NCBI GenBank assembly: GCA_964247055.1
Contig: OZ176056.1
Location: 8,370,001 to 8,434,000, forward strand
Length of the DNA stretch: 64,000 nt
From: Paragordius varius
Lineage: Eukaryota; Nematomorpha
Reading direction: 5' to 3'
Shown here in pieces: positions 11,883 through 34,500 of the stretch; position 1 is the first letter of the stretch, and each line of letters begins with the position of its first letter. The position numbers and the translations under genes were made by a program. The notes beneath the pieces were generated by a model. The model was not told where the DNA came from. It was given only the letters and a program-made list of their open reading frames with translations, and made no database searches.

Positions 11883-13531
11883 GCTTCGCTGTGACGTAGT
11901 CTCAGCGGTAATTATTCTTAATAATTTGCAATAAATAGTAATATAGTAAAATAATGAAAAACATATTTAATAAAAAGAATGTCTTTAGTTATACGAGTAT
12001 TTGCATAGGCTCAAATATTGTTTACTCGAAATTGACCATATTTAATCTGTCTCTTATTGAATATTCAACTATCAGTGGATTTATTTAAAGATTTTCGTTT
12101 TACGAAGTCATGGTCAAAAGTTCTAATTTGAATTGTGTACATACAGCTGGGATCAAGGGATATAAAAAGTAAATCATTTGTGGTCCCTTTTTTAAGGAAA
12201 GAATCATATTATACGAATTCCCCAGAAATGTGTTTAACTGAACTCGCATGGTTTCTTAAGTTTTTTTAAAATTAGCTCCAAAACCACGTTGTTTTTGTAT
12301 GTCTCTGTTTCAAACCGGTAGAACCCTACCCATAGACTATGTGGAAAAGCGCTGAGTTAAATTCTTTGCCCATATAGGGCAAATATTTGGAATCGTCTTT
12401 GATACCATCGTCTCATGGGTTATTGGAAAAAATACCTTAATACTAAATAATCGTTATATGATGGCGTATTTTTAAGGGCAAAAAGGCCCCAAATTAACGA
12501 CTCATTAAAAAACGCCGGACTTTTTTTTATCTAGTTGCGGGTAATATTCCAAAACAACGCGATATCTATATAGTGGCGCAGTTTTTCAGGTATCCCCTTA
12601 CCCAGGGGCAAGTATAAAAAAGCGTTAAGCGAAATTTTGCCTTTATATGGGGAATATCTGGAATTATCATGGATTCCATATGTTCCCATAAGACACATTG
12701 GTTTTCTCAAATTTGGCTCCAAAGGCATGCTGTATCGACGGTGTCGCAGTTTTATGCGTATCCCCCTAAACAGGGGCAAAACAAAAAACAGTCGATTAAT
12801 TCCGGTAATTAAAATCAGGACTCATTCCATATGCTCGCATTGGTTTTCGGAAAAATTGCCTCAAAACTAAAAAATTATTCTATGGTGGCGCATTTTTTCA
12901 GGGCGTGAAGGGACTAATTAACGGATAATTTTAATAAACCGCACTCCCTATATTTTTGCTTTGTTAAGGGTTAAATTTTAAGCACCTATTGAACTCATAT
13001 GGCCTGATAGGTTTTCTGAAATTTAGCCCCAAAGGCACGCTATTTCGATATGACGGGTCAGTTTTTAGCGAGTAACTCCTTACCCAGCAGCCAATATAAA
13101 AAACGCACGACTAAAATTTTTGCCTTTCAACAGGGAATACCTGGAATCCTTATTTACGGTCTCATACTTTGGGCGAAAAATAGATTCAAAAAATTATTTT
13201 TGTGGACTATTTTTTTTGGAAAATGGCATTTTAAGCCGACGACTATGTTCGGCGCAATCAAAAAAAGTAAAAAAAATCATATTTAAAATCGAATGGTCCA
13301 ACACTTTTTCCCCAAAATTGTCTCAAAGACACGATATTTGTGGACTTCAGTTTTCAAAAAACCCGTTTTTTACACAGGGTGGGCCCGAATTGGGGGCTTG
13401 ATTCAAAAAAGGGCGAAGCTATTGTCGGGGCATTCCTTAATGATTATATTTTTTTGACATTTGGATTGGGTCTATCGGTTTTCTGGAAACAGATCACAAA
13501 GCCACCACTTTCCATTTTTTTATATATATAG
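11883..13531. repeat. Right arm of foldback-like element
   Basis: This is the inverted counterpart of 5,012-7,280. Example matches are 12,820-12,910 with the complement of 5,640-5,720, and GGCGAAGCTATTGTCGGGGC (13,413-13,432) with the complement of 5,113-5,132. It is about 620 bp shorter than the left arm, which fits loss or gain of repeat units. Short open frames in it are repeat sequence. Confidence 0.7.
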
Positions 13532-15887
13532 ATTCCGAGTGCGCATTGTAACTTAAATATTTTAAAATTATCGATTTAAACTTTTTTATTTACGAAACAT
13601 TTTTAGAAAAAAAGGTTTCCTAGTTAAATTTAAACATGTTCGTTTATTTACTTAGTTATCGGAGATTTTTATTTTTTCCTGTAAAAAAAGTGGTGCATGT
13701 CTAACATGCATACATATCAAAAGTATTTCTGTATGTGATTTCTGATAATAAAAAAATATATATAGATAGTTTGAAATATGATCTGTAATCAAGCGTCATT
13801 CATTTTAATACAAAATTTTTATATAAATATATATTTTATTTGTTGAAAAATATTATGTAATATGGAAAAGCATCGGCAATGGCCTTAAATATTAATTTTT
13901 TCCAGCAGGTAATTAAATACAAATCAAATATTTAAATATGGAATATATGATAAAATATTGGCTCTACCTATGAATAAGGAATAGGTGCTGCCTACCTATA
14001 TTTTGAAAAAACTAAAACTAACCAGCTAAAAAAACAAAAAAAAATAATATATTTTTCAATAATTTTATACGTTAGGTGTAATAAGTGTAAGGTAAAAATG
14101 TAATATTATTTATTTAATATATTTAATTATTTTTCAGTTTTATGTTTATAGCGATATGATCAATATCTTAGCCAAAATTTTTAATAACGGAACCAGATAT
14201 TTTCAAATTTTTATTCTTTATATTTGAAATTTATTTGCCCAAATTTTTTACGGAATTCTGGAATCAACATATGCATATTTAAACATTATCCTTTTTTTAA
14301 ACGCACCTATATGAAATTGTCCAAGATTATTGCCAAATTCTTTATTGATACTTTTTACTTTGTGACCGTTTAGTCGGACATGTAAATCAAATCATTTATA
14401 ATTTTTTGATGCTAGTTAAAATTCTCATATTTCATATAAAAGCAACAATTATAAATTGTGTTTTGTATGAAACCTTGATCAGAGTTTTACAATCTCAAAA
14501 AATTCAGGTGAAAATATAATGTCCGATACTACGTTCACAAATTAAAGGGTAATTGAATACAAACCATACAAAACATTATCATTATTGGCGAATTGTCAAG
14601 TTAAGTAGTTTATTTACGAGTAAGTTTATTAACCGATGAATATAAATAAAACTGCTGATAAAAGTCAGAGTTTTGGAGTTTTTTTTTACTGTTAAAATTA
14701 CTCTAAAACACTTTACACTTGGTTGATTTTGTAATAATTTTCGCGTTGGAAAATGAAAAATCATTGCTCGTTAATAGCTACTTATCCTGACAATTTGTTT
14801 ACACGCACATATCTATATTATCCAAACATTTTGAATATGATTTATAATATTGGATATTCTAATTGTTATCTCTATGTAACCTTTTCCATATTTTCATCCT
14901 AGTTTACATATTGGGGTACTTTTATATCCCAGAGCTCAGGCTTGTAACTAAACATCAGTTTTGAAAGTTATTTTTTTTTAAAAATTAAATATAACAGGAT
15001 TGAAACAAACAGCTGATATTAAAATCAAAATTTATCAAGTGCTGGTAAAACTGAATTTAAAGTCAATGCATAATAAACATATATTGCCTGTTGCATTATC
15101 AATATGAAAAAATCAAGCGAAAAAATCCCGGCGAAAGATTTTAAGATGAGTATTTTTTCCCAATTTTATTTTTTTTAAGAAATTTTTTTTGTATTACGCG
15201 CTAACATATTTTTAATTCGGCTTAATATCTTCTTTGAGATCAGGATATACTCAAAGGTTAAGGCTATCAATTCTTTAATAAATAATGTGTGTGTATACAT
15301 ATATTTATTCTGAAATAAATGGATATCACATATATAGCTAATCGTAAATGTCAAACTTTGATCCAAAGCTTATTGCGTTATATGTAAATATATTCATTAA
15401 ATAATTGTTTAAATTCAATATAGTGGGAAGTTGTCATATAATGTTGAAATACTATAAATGCAATTTGAGTCAATTCTATTTTGCATTTAAATATCGGAAA
15501 AATTTGAGTTGTGAATCGATTTTAATAGTTTTTCCATAAAAACTGCCCTAGTCAAAAACCTAACGTTCAAAATTGCTTTATACTGTAATAATTTTTGTTT
15601 GAAGGTTTGGTCCTAAAAACAATGCAAAAATTTTGAAGAGAGTTAAAAGGGAGTTTAGCCATAAATATGCAAGTTATATACTAATGGATTTTAAAAATAA
15701 TCCAAGCGCTTTCAAAGTTAGATTAAAAACTATGCTTTAATTGTTAAACAATCGTGTACTCATCATAAAAATATAATAAGTAGATAAAAACATCGGTAAG
15801 ATGTAGCTTTGATTATTCTTAATCTGTAATTTATGCGTTGCATTATTGAGCCTATAGTCGGTACATAAATACCTGTAACCGCATTTT
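13532..15887. other. Intergenic, no feature recognised
   Basis: AT-rich and mostly unique. No conserved frame, RNA gene or inverted repeat could be supported. Confidence 0.4.
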
Positions 15888-16168
15888 ACAGTAAAAACTA
15901 AAATTAATAAACGGACAAAATGTAAAAAATATTCTTTTCTAAAAGACAACGACACTTTCTAATTCTTAATTAATTTATAAACATTGAGTGTTCTAAACTC
16001 AAAAGAATATAATATTGGCAAAACACACAATTATTTATTATACAAATGAAATTAAATGATTATTATAGGATAAATCAAGGATTTAATTAAAAAGTATGGT
16101 TGTCTTTTAAAAAAATATTTTGTCTTTATATTTTTACGTTATGTGTCCGTATTTCAATTTTTACTGTA
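15888..16168. mobile_element. MITE-A copy 3
   Basis: The element begins ACAGTAAAAACTAAAATTAA and ends CAATTTTTACTGT. Its inner arms carry CTAAAAGACAACGACACTTT and AAAAAGTATGGTTGTCTTTT. Confidence 0.75.
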
Positions 16169-17261
16169 AAAGTTCCAGTAAACACTTTGCAATTCATATT
16201 ACATACATATAAGATAATAATTTAAATTGTTTTTTGACCCTCAAAAAAATACGATATGTCTATATACGTTAACCTTTTTAAATAAAACCAATATTATTCC
16301 AGTGCTATTGAAGATTTTTCCAACAACGGTGTATAAATATATATTTTAACAATAGAAAACAATTTATTACTCAAATTCCAGAATCAACTATAATTTTAGT
16401 ATCATAAAACAATAACTTTGTAAATATGACTTGTCTGTATATTTTACAAAAACTTTTTATAAAATTAATTTGCTATAAAAATCAAAAACCAATGCCTGTT
16501 ATATCTTTCGCAACACTTTAAATTGCACGCATATATTAAGTTTTTTAATCAATAATTTAAAAATATAAAATGCGACATAACATTTTAAAACTTTAATTTA
16601 GCAAATAAAGACATTTTTTACATTGAATTTTATTCCATAACAAAATATTTAATTCGCTTAACTGATGATTTTTAATTAGAAGTTATGTAAGAAATAAAAT
16701 GCCAAAGGTTTGAAATATAGTATAATTACTTTATCTTTTAAGCCATAGTTTTATGGGTTTTAATTTTTGGGAAAAATTTCATCACAAATATAAGATAAAG
16801 GCGAAATTTTTATATATTGATTTTTAAAACATTTGTTATATAAAAACTTCATTTGCGATCCAAATTTATTAAAAAAGTAGGATTCATAATATTATATGGT
16901 AAACATAAATTGTATAGGAATAAAAAATTTATATTGTATAAATAAAGATTAAATCATATCTACAATATATAATAATATATATTAATAGATGCCAATATTT
17001 AATCACAATACTAAATTAGATCCAAAATATTTCATTTCCTTACCCATAAAAATAAATTAATTGTCGTTTAAAAACTATTTTTCATTTAAATTAAAAAAAT
17101 GCTTTTTATGATAAAAAAGATCTATTTTAAACAAATGTCAATATATTCTTTTATAAAATCTACCATTTTAAACCTAAGCTTTGAGAGTCAGTATAATTAT
17201 TGAAAATGCTACAATTATAACATAAAATTTTAATAAAACTCAAATAAAAGACAAACCATTT
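16169..17261. other. AT-rich region downstream of ZnT5
   Basis: No gene seen. This DNA lies 3' of the ZnT5 gene and may hold the end of its transcript. Confidence 0.35.
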
Positions 17262-17267
17262 TTTATT
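17262..17267 (-). terminator. Candidate poly(A) signal of ZnT5
   Basis: AATAAA on the minus strand directly follows the TGA stop at 17,268-17,270. Such a short 3' UTR would be unusual, and the motif is frequent in AT-rich DNA, so this is tentative. Confidence 0.3.
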
Positions 17268-27378
<10,111 letters not shown>

Positions 27379-27475
27379 AATCCATTTTGCAGGATATCAA
27401 ACAATTTTTTTTACTTATATCGGCAGCACATTTGAAAACACAAAATATGTTTTAGCAACGCATTCCTTTACCCAT
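27379..27475. promoter_or_regulatory. Shared head-to-head promoter region
   Basis: The start codons of ZnT5 (- strand, 27,378) and SUPV3L1 (+ strand, 27,476) are only 97 bp apart. The core promoters of both genes must lie here or overlap the first exons. I see no TATA box or initiator that I would stand behind. Confidence 0.5.
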
Positions 27476-28521
27476 ATGTTACGACATACCTGTTTTGCTA
27501 TTCCGAAAAATTGTGTAAAAAATGAACAAAATATTTGTAAATTGCGAAAGGTGATATTCGAAAACAGGTTGCCACGTTATTATTCCTCGTCAGGAAAACG
27601 GCCAACAATCGATCTCAGTTCAATTATCAAACCCATTATAGTCGAAGCCAGTAAAAACCCAGATGACATAAATATTGGCGTAGAGCTTACCCAAAATTAC
27701 ATAAAGAAAGAGGAAATGATCCGTATCCTAAACACATTTTATCGTTTACCCCAAGTTAAAACGTTGGCGGAAGAACAGGGCCTAGATCAACGACTTTTCA
27801 GTCAAGCCTTCCTGAGTTTCCGTAAATTTTGTATTGAATCAGATGCACTTCCGGTCGATTTACACATTGTTATGAGTGATATATTAGTTAATGCAGGCCA
27901 TGCTTCCGATATATTCCCCTACTTTTTAACCCATGCCAAAAAAATGTTCCCTCACATCGATTGTATGGATGACCTTAAAAAGATTAGCGATTTAACGGAT
28001 CCCCTTAATTGGTTTGATTATTCATTTTATTAACAATTTATATGCAATTAAAACTTTGAATTTATTAAATTTTTTCATGAATACGGAAAGTTTTTGTTTT
28101 TGCTTAAATATAATTAATTTTAAAATATAAATGACGAAAAATTTACAATATAATGTAAAATTTATGATATAAAATTTCCTAATATATAATAATTACATAC
28201 AATTTCAAGTTTTTGGTTTATTATTTCTATATTTTGCCAATATTAACAAATTTTCCAAAATAATAATATAATCTTTACTTTTTTTATCTATCCTATTTTC
28301 ATTCATTTATAAAAAGGTTTTAAAATGTTGTTTAGATTTACCCAATATCAAATTTTTTTGAAAATTTCATAAAATCTCTCTGTTATCCCTCTTTAAAAAA
28401 ATAAAATAATTAATTGATTATAATTTTTTTATATATACCATTTCCAATTCAAATTCACCCTTGAACAATTCAAATTCACCCTCAAATAAATTACATGTTT
28501 TTTAAGATTAATAATTATCTA

Positions 28522-28562
<41 letters not shown>

Positions 28563-31500
28563 AATAGAATTTTGTTTTAAATTAAAATAATGCTGAAAAA
28601 ATAAACTATGCCATAGAGATATATTTTATATATTAATAATGAGTTATATTAGCTGCTTGAAAACACATAATTTATTTTTAAGGTGAATTTGAATTGTTCA
28701 AGGGGGTGAATTTGAATTGTTCAAGGGCGTGAATTTGAATTGTTCAAGGGCGTGAATTTGAAATGTTCTCAAGGGTGAATTTGAATTGTTCAAGGGGGAA
28801 TTGGAATTGTTCAAGGGGGTGAATTTGTACTGTAAATGGTATATATATATGTGTGTTAGGTATGCCGAAGCTCGGGCTCATAGCAGAAAAATAATTTTTC
28901 ATTCAGGACCAACAAACAGTGGAAAAACTTATCAAGCCCTACAACGATTTATAAATGCCCGTTCGGGTATATATTGTGGACCGCTGAAAATGTTGGCTAA
29001 TGAAGTCTTTCACAAATGTAATCAACAGGTATGAAGTGAAACTGAATTTTAGTTTTTAAATTTTGGATTTTGGATTATATTTGACAGATATTTTAAAGTA
29101 AATATGCAAGATATATAATTATGATTGGATATTGGTAATATATATATATATATATATATATATATCTACCATTTGCACTTTAAGTTTGTCCTTAAACACT
29201 TCAAATTGGTCCTTAAACATTTCAGGTTGGTCCTTCCTTAAAATTTTTAAATTTTGATTTGTAAAAAGCTGTTTATAAATGTGCATTTTATCAATATTGA
29301 GTTAATTTGTATTAATGGGTATAGGTTTAACTTGTTTTATATTTTACTAAGACATATATATGTGTGTGTATTGACTTAACGTTTCATGACTTTTTTGGGT
29401 AATTTTATACCCCTCTCTGGCCCTTTTAAAATTTAAATATCTTATATAAAATATTATTAGCATTTTTAGCCTTTTAAGCGAATAATGTCAGTTTATAGGC
29501 GTTTTTTATTTGTAAAAAATCATAATTTTACTTTTTTTGCATTGTCAAGGGTACACCCTGTGATTTAATAACCGGTGAAGAACGAAAAATTGTGGATTCT
29601 GAGGGAAAAGCATCAAATCATATAGCTTGTACAGTTGAAATGACAAAATTATTTCCAGACTTATCCGATGATAATAATTTGGATTATTCTAATAATGTTG
29701 TTGAATCAAGTTTTTATTTTAGTAATTTTAGTTTAGTTTTAATTAAGAATAAATTGTTTAACAATGATAATTTGAATTCTAATAATGTTATTTAATCAAA
29801 CTTTTGTTTTTTATTTTATTTTAGTTTAGTTTAGTTTTAATTAAGGATAAATTTGTTTAACAATGATAATTTGAATTCTAAAAATGTTATTTAATCAAAT
29901 TTGTTTAACATGTATTTTAGTTTAGTTTAGTTTTAATTAAGGATAATAATTTGGATTCTAACGTTAATAATGAATCAAGTTTTTATTAGTTTTAAATTTA
30001 GTTTAGTTTAGTTTTAATTAAGGATAAATTGTTTAACAATGATAATTTGAATTCTAATAATGTTGTTGAATCAAGTTTGTTTTAGTTTTAAGTTTAGTTT
30101 TAAATAAGGGGAAATTGTTTAACAATGATAATTTGGATTCTAATGATGTTGTTTAATCAAATTTGTTTAACATGTATTTTAGTTTAGTTTTAATTTAAGG
30201 GTAAATTTGTTTAACAAATGATAATTTGGATTTTACTCTTAATAAATCAAGTTTGTTTTAGTTTTAAGTTTAGTTTGGTTTTAAATAAGGGTAAATTGTT
30301 TAACAATGATAATTTGGATTCTAATAATGTTGTTGAATCAAGTTTGTTTTAGTTTTAAGTTTTAGTTTAGTTTTAATTAAGGGTAAATTGTTTAAAGGGG
30401 GGAGTTGAAATAAAAATGGTTGTTAGCAAGAAATATTATTTTCATTAAAAAAAATGATATAAATTTATTGAATTATTTTTTAAAACTTTTTTGAAAAAAA
30501 CATTAATAACGACTCTAATTTAAATGAATTACGTTTTTAGTTTAGTTTTAATGGAGATTCTATGGGGTATTAGAAATAAAAAGTGTTGTGGGTACAAGAA
30601 ATATTATTTTAATATATCTGAAAAATGATATAAATTAATCGAATTATTTTTAGATTTTTTTTAAAAAAATTATAAGGACTCTAATTTAAATAAATTAAGT
30701 TTTGTTTTAGTTTAAATTAAGGGTAAATTGTTTTCTTTTGGGGAAAAAGGAGGGAGGGGGTTAGAAATAAAAAGTGTCGCAGTTAACAGAAAAATTATTT
30801 TTCATCAAAAAATAATTTAAATTTATCAAATTATTTTTTATATTTTTTTATATTAGTTTTTATAAGGATAATTTAAATAATTCAAGTTTGTTTTAGTAAT
30901 TTTAGTTTAGTTTTAATTTGAAGTCGTTTTTTGGGGAGTGTTAGAAATTAAAAGTGTTGTTAGCAAGAAATATTATTTTCATTAAAATAAATATGATATA
31001 AATTTACCGATTTATTTTTTAGATCTTTTTTGAATAAAAATTAATAATGAATCTAATCTAAATGAATTACGTTTTTAGTTTAGTTTTAATTAAGGATAAA
31101 TTGTTTTAAGGGGGGTTAGAAATAAAAAGTGTCACAGTTAACAGAAAAATTCATCAAAAAATAATATAAATTTATCGAATTATTTTTTAGATTTTTCTTA
31201 AATTATGACTCTAAACTAAAGTTAAGTTTTTATAAGTTTTAATGGAGGGGGTATTAGGAATAAAAAATGTTATATCTGAAAAATTTTAAAAATTAGTTTG
31301 TTTAATTATTTTAGGTTATTTTAGTATATCCTTTTATATCTGAAAATAAATTTTATATATATTTATATATATATACATATATATATACTTAACAATATTT
31401 TACAAGAAAATGATAAAATGGTGTTAATATATTTCATATATAGCGTTATAATTTCGACTGGTTAGAAATGCAATTTATAACCAGTCATAAATTTTAAATA

Positions 31501-34500
31501 ATACATTGTCAAACACACATAATAAAAATTAATTTAATATAATGATATAATAAAATCACGATACGATTTATTTTAATATGTTTAATACAATACAAGGATA
31601 TTAACTTATTATATATAATTATATACAGTAAAAATTGGAATTATACGGAGAAAACGTAAAAATATAAGACAAACATCTTTATAAAGACAACCATACTTTT
31701 TAAATTTAGATTTATATCAAAATAAACATTCATTTCAAATGACAAAGTTTTAAATCTAACACAATCAATTCTATAATTTACAATTGTAACTAAATAACTT
31801 ATATGGTAATCATTAAGGTTTTCAAAAGTATGGGGTTGTCTCTTAAATAAAAAAATATATGTCTTTATATTTTCACGTTTTGTCCGTATAATTTTTATTT
31901 TTTATATATATATCTATTGCAAGAGATGATTAATTCCGATTTGGATTTACAAAATCAACAGTCAAATAATGAAATGATAAATCCGCCGCCTATAAAAAAG
32001 CACGCCTACGAAGTTGCCATTATAGATGAAATTCAAATGATAAAGGATCCTGTTAGGGGTTGGGCATGGACCCGAGCTTTATTAGGTTTTATTTTATAGA
32101 TTAAAGTAAAAAAGTATTTTAAAAAGGATTTTAGTTTAAAGGACAATAATTGTTAATTTTAGTGCAAAGATAAAGAAATTCTGATATTAATTTTTTTTAG
32201 TAGATATATACCATTTACTCTTCAAGAGTCTTCTTGAACACTTCAAGTTGGTCCTTAAACACTTAAGTTAATCCTTGCATTTCAAGTTGGTTCTTGAACA
32301 CTTTAAGTTTGTCCTTAAACACTTCAATTATGTCCTTAAAATTTTTAAATTTTGATTTAACCATAATTTTTGCATGTATTTTTTAATTTTATTATTTTTT
32401 AACTAATTTTCTTTATTTATTATATATTTATTTATTTCATAATAAAAAATCTTATTCAAAAACCACTTTTTGTTGTTTCAAACGAATTTTTTTAAATGTT
32501 TTTAATGGTAAATTGGAAATAATTATACAGAAAACTTATATATTTTTTAATTATATGTTAAAATCTTATAGATATTTATAATATTTTTCAAAAAATAATA
32601 AAGGTATACGGATAAAGTAAATAGGTTAAAACTGATAAAATAGTAGAATAATACACGATTTGAATAATAAAAGTTTAAAACAAAATAAAAAAGTCAAAGG
32701 ACTAAAAAGTGATCAAGGACCAACTTAAAATGTTCATTAACTTAAAATGAGGACTAACTTTAAGTGTTAAATGACCAACTTAAAATGTTCAAGCACCAAC
32801 TTGAAGTGTTCAAGGATCAACCTGAAATGTTCAAGGACAAACTTAAAAATTTCAAAGACCGAAGTGTTCAAGGACAAACTTAGTTCAAGGACACTCTTGA
32901 AGTGCAAATTGTATTAAAATTTAAGGATAAATTTATAAGACCAGCCAGGCATTTTATACGGAACGGAGAAAACTTAAAATTGTTAAAAACTTACTCTATT
33001 ATGTATATATTTTTTGAGGAAATAAAGAATTAGATTTTTGTTATATGTAAAAAATTATATTTTGTTTAACCATATTAATTTATATATATATATATATATA
33101 TATAACCGATTGCATTAGATTGCAAATGAGGTTTAAGGTGTAATTTATTGGAACCTCAATTATATCGTTGTCAAAATTTCAATTATATAGAAAATAAAAA
33201 GAATGGTTAAAATTTTTTTTTTCAGTTTTAAATCACAAAATTAGTCATTTCTTTTTTTACGTTTTAGTAGTAGTAATTTATATTAAAAACCCAACTTTTT
33301 ATACTGTATAACTTATGTTTAAATTGTGTAATAAATTCTTATTTCCAACGAAACCCTTTTAAATTGCCCCAAAATCAAGGGTACAATGATAGTTTTCTTT
33401 ACAAAAAAAGCCAACATAATTCGTTTATTAAATTACTTATAATATGTAATATAGATAGAAAAGATATAAGCATTAGGCCTCAAAATGATAAACCACTTAT
33501 TATATGGCATATTATAAAAAATAAAAAAAATTAACCCGAAAAATATTTATTTCTCACGTCCTGAATTCCGTTTTTTCACCAGCTAACAACATAGTTTTTG
33601 CAATTTTTTTTTGAATCCTTAATAATGATTTTTTTTAATCTTTAATTCAAAGTTTTTTAACCGCCGCATGGTATAATATATGAATGTATATCGAAGCATC
33701 TCCAAATTAACTACAATGTATCCTTTATTTTATCAAAAATTTATTTTCTTTCGTTAAATGGGTATGAATATTTGTTAAAAAAATAGAAAAAACAAGAGCT
33801 CTATGGTATTATTAACAATATCATATTCATCAAAAAAGGTATAAGAATTACCATAGAGCTCTTGTTTTTTCCATTCTTTACCAAATATTTATACCCCCTG
33901 CCATTTAACGAAAAAAAATAAATTTTTGATAAAATAAAGGATACATTACTGTATATTTTCAAAACCCCAAATAACATAATTTCAATTTTTTTATTGTAAA
34001 AAACCTTATTTTTTTGCAAAAACAAATAGGATTAGTAGCTGATGAAATCCATTTATGTGGTGAGGCCGGAGCCATTAACCTTGTGAAAGATTTATTAGCG
34101 CCCATAGGAGAAAATGTGGAAGTTAGACGTTATAAACGATTAACACCCCTTAGAATTCTGGATAAACCGCTGGGTAAGCTTTTTTAAACTCTTTTTGGAG
34201 TTTTTTGGAATATTTATGAGTATAGATTTCAAATATTCAAGTATTCTTTGAGCGTACTTAGTATTGTTAACATTAACAGAGTATTAAATGATTGATTTTG
34301 ATTAAAATATATAATTTCTTATTTTGTTATGTGTTTTTACCATTTTTTGATGGTTAAAATTTCTCAGAATATTAAATATTCTTGGATTTTTTTTGGGTTA
34401 TTTTTTTACAATTTGTTAAAAGAAAAATTTAGTGTCTATTTAAACAAATTTTTTTTACTAAATATACTTTTAAATAAATAAACTTATATATAAACGGGTT

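Noticed and set aside
12531-13531. Several overlapping open frames of 60-90 codons in the right foldback arm
   Set aside because: They fall in tandem repeat units, appear in mirrored form in the left arm, and show no protein motif.
15737-15955. 72-codon frame on the minus strand
   Set aside because: It overlaps the end of MITE-A copy 3 and has no similarity to a known protein.
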